In this document: piece after piece, positions 21,475 to 30,627 of the stretch
How positions within the stretch are numbered: the first letter of the stretch is position 1
Layout: every line of letters begins with the position of its first letter
DNA from: Arenicellales bacterium
GTDB lineage: Bacteria > Pseudomonadota > Gammaproteobacteria > Arenicellales > JAJDZL01
Direction: 5' to 3'
NCBI GenBank assembly: GCA_951813075.1
Contig: OX638343.1
Location: forward strand, 862,149 to 926,148
DNA length: 64,000 nt
The notes under the pieces: generated by a model
What the model was told of the DNA's origin: nothing
The model's input: only the letters and a program-made list of their open reading frames with translations
Database searches by the model: none
Program-made: the position numbers and the translations under genes

Positions 21475-22494
21475 ATGAGAAGACTAATCGCTTTAATGGC
21501 TTTTGCAGGCATACTGAGTGTTCCCTCCGTTGTCTTTGCAGAAGCAAGTTGGTATGGGTCGCTGCGCATTGGTGTTGAAGCATCGGACTCCCAGACCAGC
21601 GTTAAAGACGGTAACTCTCGCTGGGGAATCAGGGGTTCAACCGAAGCAAGCGAAGGACTGACTGCGGTATACCGGTTCGAGACCATGATCGACGCCGCCA
21701 CTGCCGGCAATCCCGGCGGCCGCCTGTCCTATGTGGGTCTTTCAGGTGGATTCGGTTCGGTAACCGTGGGTCAGGTCTGGAGCGCTTCTTATAACGCGAC
21801 TGGCGCAATTACTGATAATGCCAATTTCTATGGTAACTCGCATACAACCTACCGCCAGGGACATGTGGTTTCCTATGCGTTCTCAAACGATGCGTTCAGT
21901 TTGCAGTTGGATGCATCTTATAGTGATGGCAACCCTGTGGATGCTGATGGGAATGGTAACGATAATCCGGCTGACGATTTGGAGCAATTGGAATTCGGCT
22001 TGACCTTCAATACCGGAGAAATGGGTAGAATTGCGCTTTCATACGTTGATGATAAATTTCAATCGTTTGAAAATGATAAATTTATTGACGATACGGGCCT
22101 TAATATAGATGAACACACTCAATGGAGAACAAAATCAACAATTGTTGCAGGTGAGTTTTCGGTTGGTGATCTGAAGGTATATGTGGGTTCCGGCAAGACT
22201 AACTATTCAAATATCTCCCCGACGAGTAATAATATCGCTTCAAGTGCTGTAAGGGCTGATCAGAAATTCACGTTTTTCGGCACGCGCGGCAGTATAGGCG
22301 ACAAGGGTCTTGATTATGTGTTCCAGTGGCGAGATGTAAAGGACTCCCACGAGCCTTGGGTTTTGGCCTTGAACAAGAGCTTGGGTGGTGGCGCTACCGT
22401 TTCATTTGAGCATGGAAACTTCGATGGCGAATTGAAAGACGATGGCACGGTCAAAGCAAATGCAACACGCTTGAGTCTGCAAGTTGATTTTTAA
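21475..22494 (+). CDS. Outer-membrane porin (Gram-negative porin family)
   Basis: A 339-residue general porin. It has a signal peptide of about 20 residues ending in VVFA before EASWYGS, followed by alternating beta-strand sequence with the family blocks SRWGIRG, SEGLTAVYRFE, GRLSYVGLSGGFG and VTVGQVWSASYNA, and a C-terminal phenylalanine (LQVDF) for BAM recognition. The ATG at 21475 follows a ribosome site and starts the signal peptide. It sits between the two copies of the acs/AKR repeat and is related to the broken porin at 45445-46481. Confidence 0.92.
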   Translation: MRRLIALMAFAGILSVPSVVFAEASWYGSLRIGVEASDSQTSVKDGNSRWGIRGSTEASEGLTAVYRFETMIDAATAGNPGGRLSYVGLSGGFGSVTVGQVWSASYNATGAITDNANFYGNSHTTYRQGHVVSYAFSNDAFSLQLDASYSDGNPVDADGNGNDNPADDLEQLEFGLTFNTGEMGRIALSYVDDKFQSFENDKFIDDTGLNIDEHTQWRTKSTIVAGEFSVGDLKVYVGSGKTNYSNISPTSNNIASSAVRADQKFTFFGTRGSIGDKGLDYVFQWRDVKDSHEPWVLALNKSLGGGATVSFEHGNFDGELKDDGTVKANATRLSLQVDF

Positions 22495-22513
22495 ATTTCA
22501 AGTCAAAAGCTGG

Positions 22514-22850
22514 ATCGAGTAAGGGGCGAGATTACTCCCGGCGCCCTCCCACACCACCGTATGTACGGTTCCGAATACGGCGGTTCATGGAAAGTTCTGC
22601 AACCTGCGCACTGAGCCGACCACCCTGCGGGGTTCCCTCGCGACTTGCCGAAATCATATCGTCTGTCATCATGTCGGCCTGAAGATATTTGCCAATCATC
22701 CTCAACACCTGTATATTGTCACCTTGCGTGCCATCCTGCTCATCAGTATATCGTGGTTGACCTGGTCGAAGATCTACTCCATATCCAAGTCCACCACGCA
22801 GCCATTTCCGGCCGCAACGTGTTGCTTCGCCTTCCTTACCGACTGATGGG
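22514..22850 (-). mobile_element. Group II intron relic (reverse transcriptase fragment + 3' RNA domains)
   Basis: Read on the minus strand, two frames encode pieces of a group II intron reverse transcriptase: a segment with VVDLDME, a stop, then IFDQVNHDILMSRMARKV, and after a frameshift GKYLQADMM and EGTPQGG. These match the LtrA-type palm region. Downstream, CCGTAT and ATACGG (22557-22580) form a stem, followed by the GGTGGTGTGGGAGG and TACTCGAT signatures of intron domains V-VI. The 5' part and the rest of the RT are gone, so it cannot move by itself. Confidence 0.75.
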
Positions 22851-22888
22851 CACTTTAACCGGCACGAAATCCGAAATTAAACTCTGAG

Positions 22889-23110
22889 AACTCCGAGTCG
22901 AACCGTTCAATATGGTTCGGACGGAAATCAGCCCAATTGCCAATCCCGATATCATCCAAATCGCACCGGGGTTGCCGAAAACCCATTCCACCATAGTCAT
23001 GCGGCGTGTTTTGCGCAGGTTGCAAGTATTGATGTTGACGATCTGGGAGGCACCTCGACACTCGCAGAACCGACAGTAGTCGACGATATTAGCGAAAATC
23101 GAACAGTAAC
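22889..23110 (+). pseudogene. acs C-terminal fragment
   Basis: Matches the last 75 codons of acsA (residues about 572-646), including the run from TTCAATATGG through CCAATTGCCAA, but with a deletion frameshift near 23020 and a lost stop. It lies tail-to-tail with the intact aldo/keto reductase, as acs does with the AKR remnant in copy A. Confidence 0.85.
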
Positions 23111-23480
23111 CGGGGAATCGACTGATCTTCGGGTGAAGATTCAAATTCAAGGCATCTACGCAAGCCGCCATCCTCCTTAATTGACCTGTTTGAAATCAAA
23201 CATACCCGGGGCAGGCACCCTACCCCATTGGATTCGGGTGAGATCGATAGACTGATGCGATGTCCTGCATCACTTCGTCATTCAGTTTCAAATCTACCGC
23301 TGCCAGATTCGTTTTCAGTTGCTCTATAGTTCTGGCACCAAATATCGCCGACGCCATAAATGGACGGGTCAAACAAAAGGCCAGTGCCATTTGACAGCAA
23401 TTCAAGCCATGCTTTTTGGCAACGTCCAGATATTTTTCGACAACAGGCACGACATATGCCGTGTATCTGCCCCCGATATC
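22889..23480. repeat. Direct repeat copy B (acs tail + AKR tail)
   Basis: Second copy of the segment at 20280-20870. Here the acs part is broken and the aldo/keto reductase part is intact, the reverse of copy A. Confidence 0.85.
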
Positions 23481-24266
23481 ACTGGAGAAGTTGCGCCTTG
23501 AATCAGTCGGCGTCCTGTCACCTTGATATTGTCCGCTCAAAATGCCTGCCGCCAATGGTGAGAAAGCCAGCAACCCAACATTCTCATTAATTGAGAGTTC
23601 CGACATGTCGAGGTCATACTTTCTGTCCAGCAGGTTGTATTCATTCTGCATGCTGACTACTCTGGGTAAATCGTGAGCTTTAGACATTTCAAGAAACTTG
23701 GCCGTACCCCAACACGATTCGTTGGATAATCCTATGGCTCTTATTTTCCCAGCATCTATCTGCCGCTGTAATCCATCCAATGCTTCCAGAATGTAAGCAT
23801 ATGTATCGTCGTAGTCCTGTTGAGAAGCGTCGAATTTCCAAGACTGACGAAAATGGTACGAATCCCGATTCGACCAGTGAATCTGGTAAAGATCAATGTA
23901 GTCTGTCTGTAGGCGTCTTAGACTACCTTCGACAGCTATTTCGATAGACTTTCGGTTTACCGGAGCGCCATCACGAACGGTTCTTGAACCCGGCCCGACA
24001 ATCTTGGTGGCAAATATAACCTGCTGACGATTTTTGCGAGAACGATGCCAGGTACCCATAATTTCTTCAGAACGTCCAGATTTTTCTGCTGTTGTGGGGT
24101 TGACCGGATACATCTCGGCTGTATCGATGAAATTCACTCCTCTTTCGAAAGCGAGGTCCATCTGCGCGTGGCCTTCAGCCTCGGTGTTTTGAGTGCCCCA
24201 AGTCATACTTCCGAGACTAATTTCACTGACCTTGATCCCGGATTTTCCGAGTTCGTTGTATTTCAT
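23220..24266 (-). CDS. Aldo/keto reductase (Tas-like)
   Basis: NADPH-dependent oxidoreductase of the AKR superfamily, 348 residues. Conserved parts are the LGKSGIKVSEISLG start, FIDTAEMY with tetrad residues D48 and Y53, ATKI (Lys) and YQIHW (His), and the cofactor-binding end with SAIFGARTIEQL. It resembles E. coli Tas by length and by the long insertion near residues 60-75. The ATG at 24266 is preferred to a TTG two codons upstream. Substrate unknown. It is divergent from the aminotransferase gene. Confidence 0.9.
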   Translation of the reverse strand: MKYNELGKSGIKVSEISLGSMTWGTQNTEAEGHAQMDLAFERGVNFIDTAEMYPVNPTTAEKSGRSEEIMGTWHRSRKNRQQVIFATKIVGPGSRTVRDGAPVNRKSIEIAVEGSLRRLQTDYIDLYQIHWSNRDSYHFRQSWKFDASQQDYDDTYAYILEALDGLQRQIDAGKIRAIGLSNESCWGTAKFLEMSKAHDLPRVVSMQNEYNLLDRKYDLDMSELSINENVGLLAFSPLAAGILSGQYQGDRTPTDSRRNFSSDIGGRYTAYVVPVVEKYLDVAKKHGLNCCQMALAFCLTRPFMASAIFGARTIEQLKTNLAAVDLKLNDEVMQDIASVYRSHPNPMG

Positions 24267-24512
24267 TATCAACCGCCCATATCTGAAATTGAATGTGAGA
24301 AAATCTACAATAAATTACTTCTAATCCAGTGACGTAGCGATTCCCTAACCGACCGAAGCATGCATCCGGATGTCATTGGTTACGAATTCGCGTATGTCGC
24401 CCGAAAATTAAATTTTATTCATATATTAGAGTACCGAGTCAAATTAGTGATCGATTCCGTGCATTAACCGGAACTGCGAACGATAAAACCGCTCCAAAGG
24501 AAGCCAAGACAG

Positions 24513-25676
24513 TTGACCGATATTTCACACAGAATGAACAGGGTTCAGGCACCAATCATTCCTGAAGTTGCAGACTTGATCGATTGCAATCCAGGAACCA
24601 TTTCGTTGGGTCAGGGTGTTGTCTATTACAGCCCACCCGAACAAATAAACCAGGGCGTCCAGGAGTTCATGAAAATGAACTCGCATCACTATCAAGCCGT
24701 AGAAGGCATTCCGGCACTCAGGAATCTAATCAGTCAGAAGTTGCGGGATGAGAATGGAATAGATGCCAGTAGTTACGAAATTGTTGTAAGCGCTGGCAGC
24801 AATATGGGGTTTCTGAACGCAATTCTTGCGATTGCCGATACCGGCGACGAGATCATTCTTCTCAAACCTTGGTACTTCAATCATGAAATGGCAGTTCGCA
24901 TCGCAGATTGTATTCCTGTCTCGGTCGACACAGATCAGCAGTTTCAACCGGACGTGAAATTAATGGAACAGGCGATCACCAACAAAACCAGAGCGATTGT
25001 GACAGTTTCACCCAACAACCCTACAGGTGCGGTATACGATCGAGAGAAACTACTTGAAATCAACGAATTGTGTCGTAATTCAAATATCTTTCACATACAC
25101 GACGAAGCGTACGAATACTTTTGTTACGACGATGCAGAACATTTTTCACCCGCGTCAGTCGAATCTGCACTTGATCACACAATTTCGCTGTACTCCACAA
25201 GTAAAAGCTTCGGAATGGCCAATTGGAGAATCGGGTATATGCTGATCCCGCCGAGACTGTTCAAGCCAGTGAGAAAGATTCAGGATACCAATCTGATATG
25301 TCCCTCTGTCATTAGTCAATATGCAGCTATGGAGTGCCTCAAGGTCGGACGGACGTTCTGCGATTCAAGAATTGCCGAGATTGACAAGGTGCGCAGTCAC
25401 TTTCAGCAACGCCTGACCAGCAATTGTGCAGTATCACACGGTAAACTTCAGGGGGCGTTCTACGCTTTCCTGCAGCTTCCAGATCTTGGGAAGAGTGATA
25501 TGGACATTGTCAGGTTTCTGATTGAACAATATGAGGTTGCTGTAATTCCTGGGGTAGCGTTTGGAATCGAACATAGCCGGTGTATCCGGGCATCCTATGG
25601 AGCAATGCAACCTTCTACTGTCGTAGAAGGCATCGACCGTCTGACTCAAGGCCTGAAAAATCTTCTAGAGAGTTGA
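24513..25676 (+). CDS. PLP-dependent aminotransferase, class I/II
   Basis: Fold-type I aminotransferase of 387 residues. The PLP lysine is K231 in STSKSFGMANWRIGY; other cofactor residues are in VSPNNPTGA (N169), D197 and Y200. The start TTG at 24513 has a good ribosome site (AAGGAAG, 9 bases upstream); an ATG seven codons on is the alternative. Substrate cannot be told from sequence. It is convergent with the moaD-like gene and is the only plus-strand gene between 24 and 40 kb. Confidence 0.9.
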   Translation: MTDISHRMNRVQAPIIPEVADLIDCNPGTISLGQGVVYYSPPEQINQGVQEFMKMNSHHYQAVEGIPALRNLISQKLRDENGIDASSYEIVVSAGSNMGFLNAILAIADTGDEIILLKPWYFNHEMAVRIADCIPVSVDTDQQFQPDVKLMEQAITNKTRAIVTVSPNNPTGAVYDREKLLEINELCRNSNIFHIHDEAYEYFCYDDAEHFSPASVESALDHTISLYSTSKSFGMANWRIGYMLIPPRLFKPVRKIQDTNLICPSVISQYAAMECLKVGRTFCDSRIAEIDKVRSHFQQRLTSNCAVSHGKLQGAFYAFLQLPDLGKSDMDIVRFLIEQYEVAVIPGVAFGIEHSRCIRASYGAMQPSTVVEGIDRLTQGLKNLLES

Positions 25677-25701
25677 TTGAAACTCTAACGTGGCACAGCG
25701 A

Positions 25702-25953
25702 TCAACCTCCTTTCAGCGGAGGTATGATCTTGATGCTATCGGTTGATTGGAGCACCGTCGAATCTCGATCAGATCTAGGAACAATGCCGTCGTTTACAGA
25801 TACGATAAATGGTTGGTGCTCCGGCAATCCCAAGATACTCACCAACTGTGCTGCGGTGGTTCCTGAATCGACATCAAGATCGACCGTGTTGCCCTGATTT
25901 GGGCTTGGCAGATACTTGGCAAATGTACCGACAAGTTTTACCGATATTTGCAT
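25702..25953 (-). CDS. MoaD/ThiS-like sulfur carrier
   Basis: An 83-residue ubiquitin-fold protein ending in PPLKGG, the double glycine that is adenylated and thiocarboxylated in MoaD and ThiS. It lies 11 bases after the aldehyde:ferredoxin oxidoreductase gene. Dedicated MoaD copies next to such oxidoreductases are known and are thought to help make the tungsto- or molybdopterin. The match and context favour MoaD over ThiS. Confidence 0.88.
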   Translation of the reverse strand: MQISVKLVGTFAKYLPSPNQGNTVDLDVDSGTTAAQLVSILGLPEHQPFIVSVNDGIVPRSDRDSTVLQSTDSIKIIPPLKGG

Positions 25954-25964
25954 TGAGCTAAATT

Positions 25965-27785
25965 CTACAGTCCGAGTCTTTCCAGCGTTTGGTCTGTCGG
26001 AACGCCTTCTTCGTTCCAGCCTCGAACTTCGTAATACTCCGGCAACATCTTACCCAATTCATTGACCTTGCCTTTGGCTACACCTGATTTCGCTGGATCA
26101 TTCAGTAGTCTAGGTGGTAACGAATCATCCGCCTTGGTCAAGCCTGCTTTCAGATTGAACTGCCTTTCCAGGTTCCAGATTCGTTCCCCGGTTTCGTACA
26201 GCCGTGGAACATTCCAATCGCCTTCACAGGCCGCATCGATCTGCGCTTGAAAATCCGTGATCTTCCATCCGGATAATGTAAACCAGCAAAGCCCTGTCGA
26301 ATCGATAATTGAGATTTTGTCTTGTGATTTCTTACACGGCAATGCTTTGCCTGCACCGGTTTGATCTTCCATATCCGGGCCGAAAACGTCATGTTTCATA
26401 TGACAAGCGCCTCTGCTGCTCGTCGCGTAACCAAGTCCCATTCCTTGCAACGCCCGCGAATCGTATCCTGCAAATTCCTGACCTTTGACTGTCATTGACA
26501 GTTCAGGATGTCCGTACTTTTCGCACAGACGTTTAGACCCGAGTCCGAGAATCTTTCCGAAGCCTTCGTACTTCCCAGTCTTTTCAGCCATAATCGTCAA
26601 TGCTTCTGCATTGCCGAAGTTCAACGGAATGCCATCCGTATCCTCGTCGGTGATCACGCCCAATTCATATAGTTCCATAGCAGCTGCCAGTGTACCGCCA
26701 AACGAGATTGGATCCATACCATGCTCATTCATCATGAATCCCGCGAATGTCAGTGCGTCGATATCATCCACTCCACAGTCTGGTCCAAAAGCAAATGCAG
26801 TTTCATATTCAAGACCACCACTCGCATGCCAGTACTCCGGTCGATTACTGATCGTAAAGTGATCTTTATCTATGTGCGAAATGCGTCCACACGCAATCGT
26901 GCAGCCGAAACACGCTTTGTTGGTAAGCAGATTAACGTGTCCGTTGGGTCTTTCACGCGTCATCGCGCTTGGATTGATGTTGTCCACGCCTTCAAACTGG
27001 ACTTCCTGGAAGTTGCGAGTCGGCAACCCACCGAATTCCTGCATCATGTCGATCATCGCATTCGTGCCGTAATCCGTGAGTTCCTGGACATCATCGCTTT
27101 GAGCGAGTTTTGCTTTGGTTTCCTTGACTACCTCCATGAACCGCTTCGGATTATCCACCGTGACGCCAACTGTTCCTCGAACAGCAATGGCCTTGAGGTT
27201 TTTGGAACCCATAACGGCTCCCACACCCGAACGTCCAGCTGCTCGATGTAAATCGTTTATCACACATGCGTAACGAACAAGATTTTCACCGGCCACGCCG
27301 ATTGAAGCGACTTTCATCAATGGATCCTGGTGATGAGATTTCAGCCAAGCTTCAGTCTCCCAGACCGTCTTTCCCCAGATTGGCTCGGCTGAGACAATTT
27401 TGACATCGTCGTCGTAGATTTGCAGATAGGAGGGTTGTGGTGCTCTGCCTTCAAGAATTAGCAGGTCATATCCAGCGAACTTCAATTCCGCTCCAAATTT
27501 TCCTCCGGAATTCGAACACGCGATCGCATCAGTCAGGGCACCTTTCGTAATGACAGCATAGCGACCCGAAGTGGACGCCATGGTTCCGGTGAGTGGGCCT
27601 GTTGCGAAAATGAGTACATTTCCAGGATCAAGCGCATCCACTGAGGGGTCCATGTTCTCGTAAAGATACTTTGTGCCGAGACCGCGCTCGCCAAGGTACT
27701 GCTGTGCCCAGTCCATATTCAACGGCTCAGACTGTATATGTCCGTCAGTTAGATTGACTCTCAGTATCTTTCTTTGCCATCCCAT
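25965..27785 (-). CDS. Aldehyde:ferredoxin oxidoreductase family protein
   Basis: Tungsten/molybdenum bis-pterin enzyme of 606 residues, the usual AOR length. It opens MGWQRKILRVNLTDG, has the GPLTGTMASTSGRY block near residue 85, the 4Fe-4S cysteines in CFGCTIACG near residue 292, and the distal cysteine in DSTGLCWF near residue 496. The family oxidises aldehydes to acids with ferredoxin; some members act on other substrates. It is 23 bases downstream of the GST gene and is followed by a MoaD-like carrier. Such enzymes are usually oxygen-sensitive, which is odd beside oxygenase genes. Confidence 0.92.
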   Translation of the reverse strand: MGWQRKILRVNLTDGHIQSEPLNMDWAQQYLGERGLGTKYLYENMDPSVDALDPGNVLIFATGPLTGTMASTSGRYAVITKGALTDAIACSNSGGKFGAELKFAGYDLLILEGRAPQPSYLQIYDDDVKIVSAEPIWGKTVWETEAWLKSHHQDPLMKVASIGVAGENLVRYACVINDLHRAAGRSGVGAVMGSKNLKAIAVRGTVGVTVDNPKRFMEVVKETKAKLAQSDDVQELTDYGTNAMIDMMQEFGGLPTRNFQEVQFEGVDNINPSAMTRERPNGHVNLLTNKACFGCTIACGRISHIDKDHFTISNRPEYWHASGGLEYETAFAFGPDCGVDDIDALTFAGFMMNEHGMDPISFGGTLAAAMELYELGVITDEDTDGIPLNFGNAEALTIMAEKTGKYEGFGKILGLGSKRLCEKYGHPELSMTVKGQEFAGYDSRALQGMGLGYATSSRGACHMKHDVFGPDMEDQTGAGKALPCKKSQDKISIIDSTGLCWFTLSGWKITDFQAQIDAACEGDWNVPRLYETGERIWNLERQFNLKAGLTKADDSLPPRLLNDPAKSGVAKGKVNELGKMLPEYYEVRGWNEEGVPTDQTLERLGL

Positions 27786-27808
27786 CGAACTAACTCTCCT
27801 TCACATTT

Positions 27809-28450
27809 TCAGTTTTCGGCATCTGGCTGATTCTCCGGCGCAGCCTTAATAAATTCTTTCAGTTTCCGACAATTCGCATCAATTTCTACGAGTCTTGGAT
27901 AATCGTTCAAATCGCTTAGAAACCTTCGGGCGTTCGCCATTTGCGGCACTAGGCATACGTCAGCCATTGTAGGAGTGCTACCGAAACAATACAAACCATC
28001 ATTTCCACTCGCGGTCAAACGGGTTTCCAAAGCTTGAAATTCTTCCTCAATCCAGTGTCGATACCACGTATTGCGCGTCTCATCGTCGAGGTTGAGATTA
28101 TACGTCAGATATCTCAGCACCCGTAGATTGTTCAAAGGATGGATATCGCATGCAATCGACAGTGCTATGGATCGCACAAATGCTCGATCAATTTCGCATT
28201 CAGGCAACAATTTTGGCGCCGGAAATTTTGCTTCCAGATATTCGATTATAGAAATTGACTGAGTCAGTATGATGCCGTTGTCGTCTAGCACTGGTACCAA
28301 GCCCTGCGGATTCAACTGCAGAAATTCATCTCGCCGCATTTCGTTCTTTCGAAGATGAATGAAACCGTCTTCGTAGTCAATCTGTTTGAGATTTAGAGCG
28401 ATTCTGACACGATACGCCGCAGAACTTCGAAAATAACCATACAACTTCAT
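27809..28450 (-). CDS. maiA: Zeta-class GST (maleylpyruvate/maleylacetoacetate isomerase)
   Basis: A 213-residue glutathione transferase with the zeta-class active-site segment YFRSSAAYRVRIALN (Ser9/Ser10), the NPQGLVPVLDD thioredoxin-fold cis-proline, and a C-terminal helical domain with DIHPLNNLRVLRYL. Zeta GSTs catalyse cis-trans isomerisation of maleylacetoacetate or maleylpyruvate. Gentisate dioxygenase is encoded in the same run and produces maleylpyruvate, so that substrate is the better guess here. The fumarylpyruvate hydrolase that should follow is not in the window. Confidence 0.88.
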   Translation of the reverse strand: MKLYGYFRSSAAYRVRIALNLKQIDYEDGFIHLRKNEMRRDEFLQLNPQGLVPVLDDNGIILTQSISIIEYLEAKFPAPKLLPECEIDRAFVRSIALSIACDIHPLNNLRVLRYLTYNLNLDDETRNTWYRHWIEEEFQALETRLTASGNDGLYCFGSTPTMADVCLVPQMANARRFLSDLNDYPRLVEIDANCRKLKEFIKAAPENQPDAEN

Positions 28451-28616
28451 TGAATGTCCTCGCAGTTAACCCGATAACAGATTCGAAAGTAATTGTTCCT
28501 GCAATTCAGTTTCACAGAAAGGGGCAGTATAAAACACGAGTCGAACAAGTGTCGATATTCGGCCCGATCGAATGTCAATTAAATTTGTGTCTTTTTGAAA
28601 CCATCGGACAAAATTT

Positions 28617-29027
28617 CTATCCGATAGCTCTTAAAAATTCATCTGGCATTTCCGACGCTTTCATTTTACCCGTATCCCCTTCACGTCTACCCCAGCATCG
28701 AATCTCATATCCGAGCACACAGAGTAAATCCGATTTTGATATCTTGTGAGTGATAGTAAACGATCTGCCAGAATAGGAGTCGACACAACTCGAAACAATC
28801 ACTTCGTCGTTCCATCTCATCGGGCGTTTATATTCAGCATGCGTTTCGATCAATGGGAATCCAACAATCCCGAATTGTTCAATCATTTCTGCTTGCCCAA
28901 ATCCATGAAATCTCATCATATCCAGACTGCTTTTATCAAACCAGCGATAGATGTTGGGGTAAAACACGATCCGTGCCGGATCGCACTCCCCCCATTCCAC
29001 TGTATGTTTCCACTCAAATTGAATCAC
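28617..29027 (-). CDS. 4-hydroxybenzoyl-CoA thioesterase-family protein
   Basis: A 136-residue hot-dog-fold thioesterase. The N-terminal WGECDPARIVFYPNIYRWFD matches the 4-HBT signature with catalytic Asp at D16, followed by a Y/F-x-rhythm of substrate strands. It overlaps the CoA-ligase gene by 14 bases, so they are coupled. By context it may release a hydroxylated benzoate, such as gentisate, from its CoA ester; a general salvage role is also possible. Confidence 0.88.
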   Translation of the reverse strand: MIQFEWKHTVEWGECDPARIVFYPNIYRWFDKSSLDMMRFHGFGQAEMIEQFGIVGFPLIETHAEYKRPMRWNDEVIVSSCVDSYSGRSFTITHKISKSDLLCVLGYEIRCWGRREGDTGKMKASEMPDEFLRAIG

Positions 29028-30534
29028 GTTTTGTACCTTCCACCAAGTTTCGCAATTTTTCGCGGCTGATCTTTCCGTTCACAGTTCTGGGAAAATCTTC
29101 AACTGCACGAATCCAACTTGGCTGTTTGAATTTCGACAGTTGCCGCTTCATGTGCTCTCTCATTCGCTCAATTGAACTATTGATAGCGGTATTGTTGGAA
29201 GGAATGAAAAACAATGCCGGCCGCGCCATCCCCGCAACATCAGTCGCACTCAATGCCGTCACATCCGAAGCAACTCCAGACTCATGTCCCACAATTTCGA
29301 CTTCACGCAAATGTACCCACTGCCCTGAAACCTTGATTAAATCGTCCTCGCGGCCTTGATGATGCCAGTTGCCTGTTGAATCGCAACGATACAAGTCACC
29401 GGTGACGAATTGGTTATCCAATAAGCGCTGTAAAGTTTCTTTTTCTCTATTCGCGTAGAACTTAAACATGAACGGATGGGATATTCGAAGCACAGCATGC
29501 TCTGAGATGTCTGCTAATTCATTGTCTTTGCCCGCGAGTACAGGTTTTACACCCGGCAGTGGCATTCCGACCGATTCCAGTGGAGTCCGGTCCGAATTGC
29601 CCGCCAGTGCGAGAAACAATGTCTCCGAACAACCGTAAACATTGATGATGCTTTTGCCTACCGCACGAAACCAAGCATCTTGAATCTGCCAAGGTAAATG
29701 CTCACCTGCAGAAACATAATGATCAACCACAGATAAACAGCCAAATTCATCGGATTCCAATTTGTCCAGCAATCCACGATAAATAGTCGGAACTGAAAAA
29801 ACTACTGTCGGCGACTCGGTCACGATGATTCTATGGACCTCGGGAATCGTCACCCACTCGGGATGCAGATATACAGTCGCTCCGATCATCAGAGGTGCCA
29901 GCAATCCATTTGCAAGCGCATACGCAAACGATAGTCTTGAAGTACAGAATATGTTGTCGCCAGGGACAATCTTCAGCGTATCTGTATGAAAGTGGCAACA
30001 GTCAGAAATGTTTCGATGGGTATGCACTATTCCTTTTGGACGACTTGTAGACCCGGACGAATAGACCCATAAACACTCGTCACTCGCGCTTCCCGATATC
30101 GTCTCAAGCGGAAGATTCTCGCTGTCACTAATGATGCCTTCCTTCAATTCTATCGGAACTGTTTTTAAAGGCATGGGTTTCCGCTGATGAAAGAAGCAAT
30201 TCTGATCGCCTGAATCATAGACAAACGCAGTTGCATTGGAATCTTCGATAACACGACCCAGTTCTTCATCGCTAAACCGAGTGGACACTGCAACAGCCAC
30301 GGCTCCAATGTTGATCACAGCCAGATACATTGCAACGAATTGTGCCGTGTCAGAGCATCGGAATACAACGCGGTCACCGATTTCAATTCCTATCTGTCTG
30401 AGTTCAACACTATTGAGTTGGATATGATTGGTAAGTTCCGTGTATGTCCATGAACCCGATTCCCACTTCAGTGCGATCTGCTGCCCGAACTTGGAAAGCT
30501 GGTCTGAGCAGAATAATTGGGCGACAATGTTCAT
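29014..30534 (-). CDS. Benzoate/hydroxybenzoate-type CoA ligase
   Basis: AMP-forming aryl-acid CoA ligase of 506 residues. The P-loop VYSSGSTSRPKGIVH is at 157-171, the hinge aspartate is in HQGREDDLIKVSGQWV, and the C-terminal catalytic lysine is about K488 in VNGKISR. The overall size and the STSRPKG loop fit the benzoate-CoA ligase family. It should form an aryl-CoA from a ring acid and ATP. Its gene overlaps the thioesterase and follows the unknown 187-residue gene by 93 bases. Confidence 0.85.
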   Translation of the reverse strand: MNIVAQLFCSDQLSKFGQQIALKWESGSWTYTELTNHIQLNSVELRQIGIEIGDRVVFRCSDTAQFVAMYLAVINIGAVAVAVSTRFSDEELGRVIEDSNATAFVYDSGDQNCFFHQRKPMPLKTVPIELKEGIISDSENLPLETISGSASDECLWVYSSGSTSRPKGIVHTHRNISDCCHFHTDTLKIVPGDNIFCTSRLSFAYALANGLLAPLMIGATVYLHPEWVTIPEVHRIIVTESPTVVFSVPTIYRGLLDKLESDEFGCLSVVDHYVSAGEHLPWQIQDAWFRAVGKSIINVYGCSETLFLALAGNSDRTPLESVGMPLPGVKPVLAGKDNELADISEHAVLRISHPFMFKFYANREKETLQRLLDNQFVTGDLYRCDSTGNWHHQGREDDLIKVSGQWVHLREVEIVGHESGVASDVTALSATDVAGMARPALFFIPSNNTAINSSIERMREHMKRQLSKFKQPSWIRAVEDFPRTVNGKISREKLRNLVEGTKRDSI

Positions 30535-30627
30535 TTACGAGTTGGAAACAGTGTAATTGACGGGTGAAAGATTATTCAACCATTCAGTAATATTTCACTT
30601 GAAGATTTATCCTTATTTTATTGTTAT

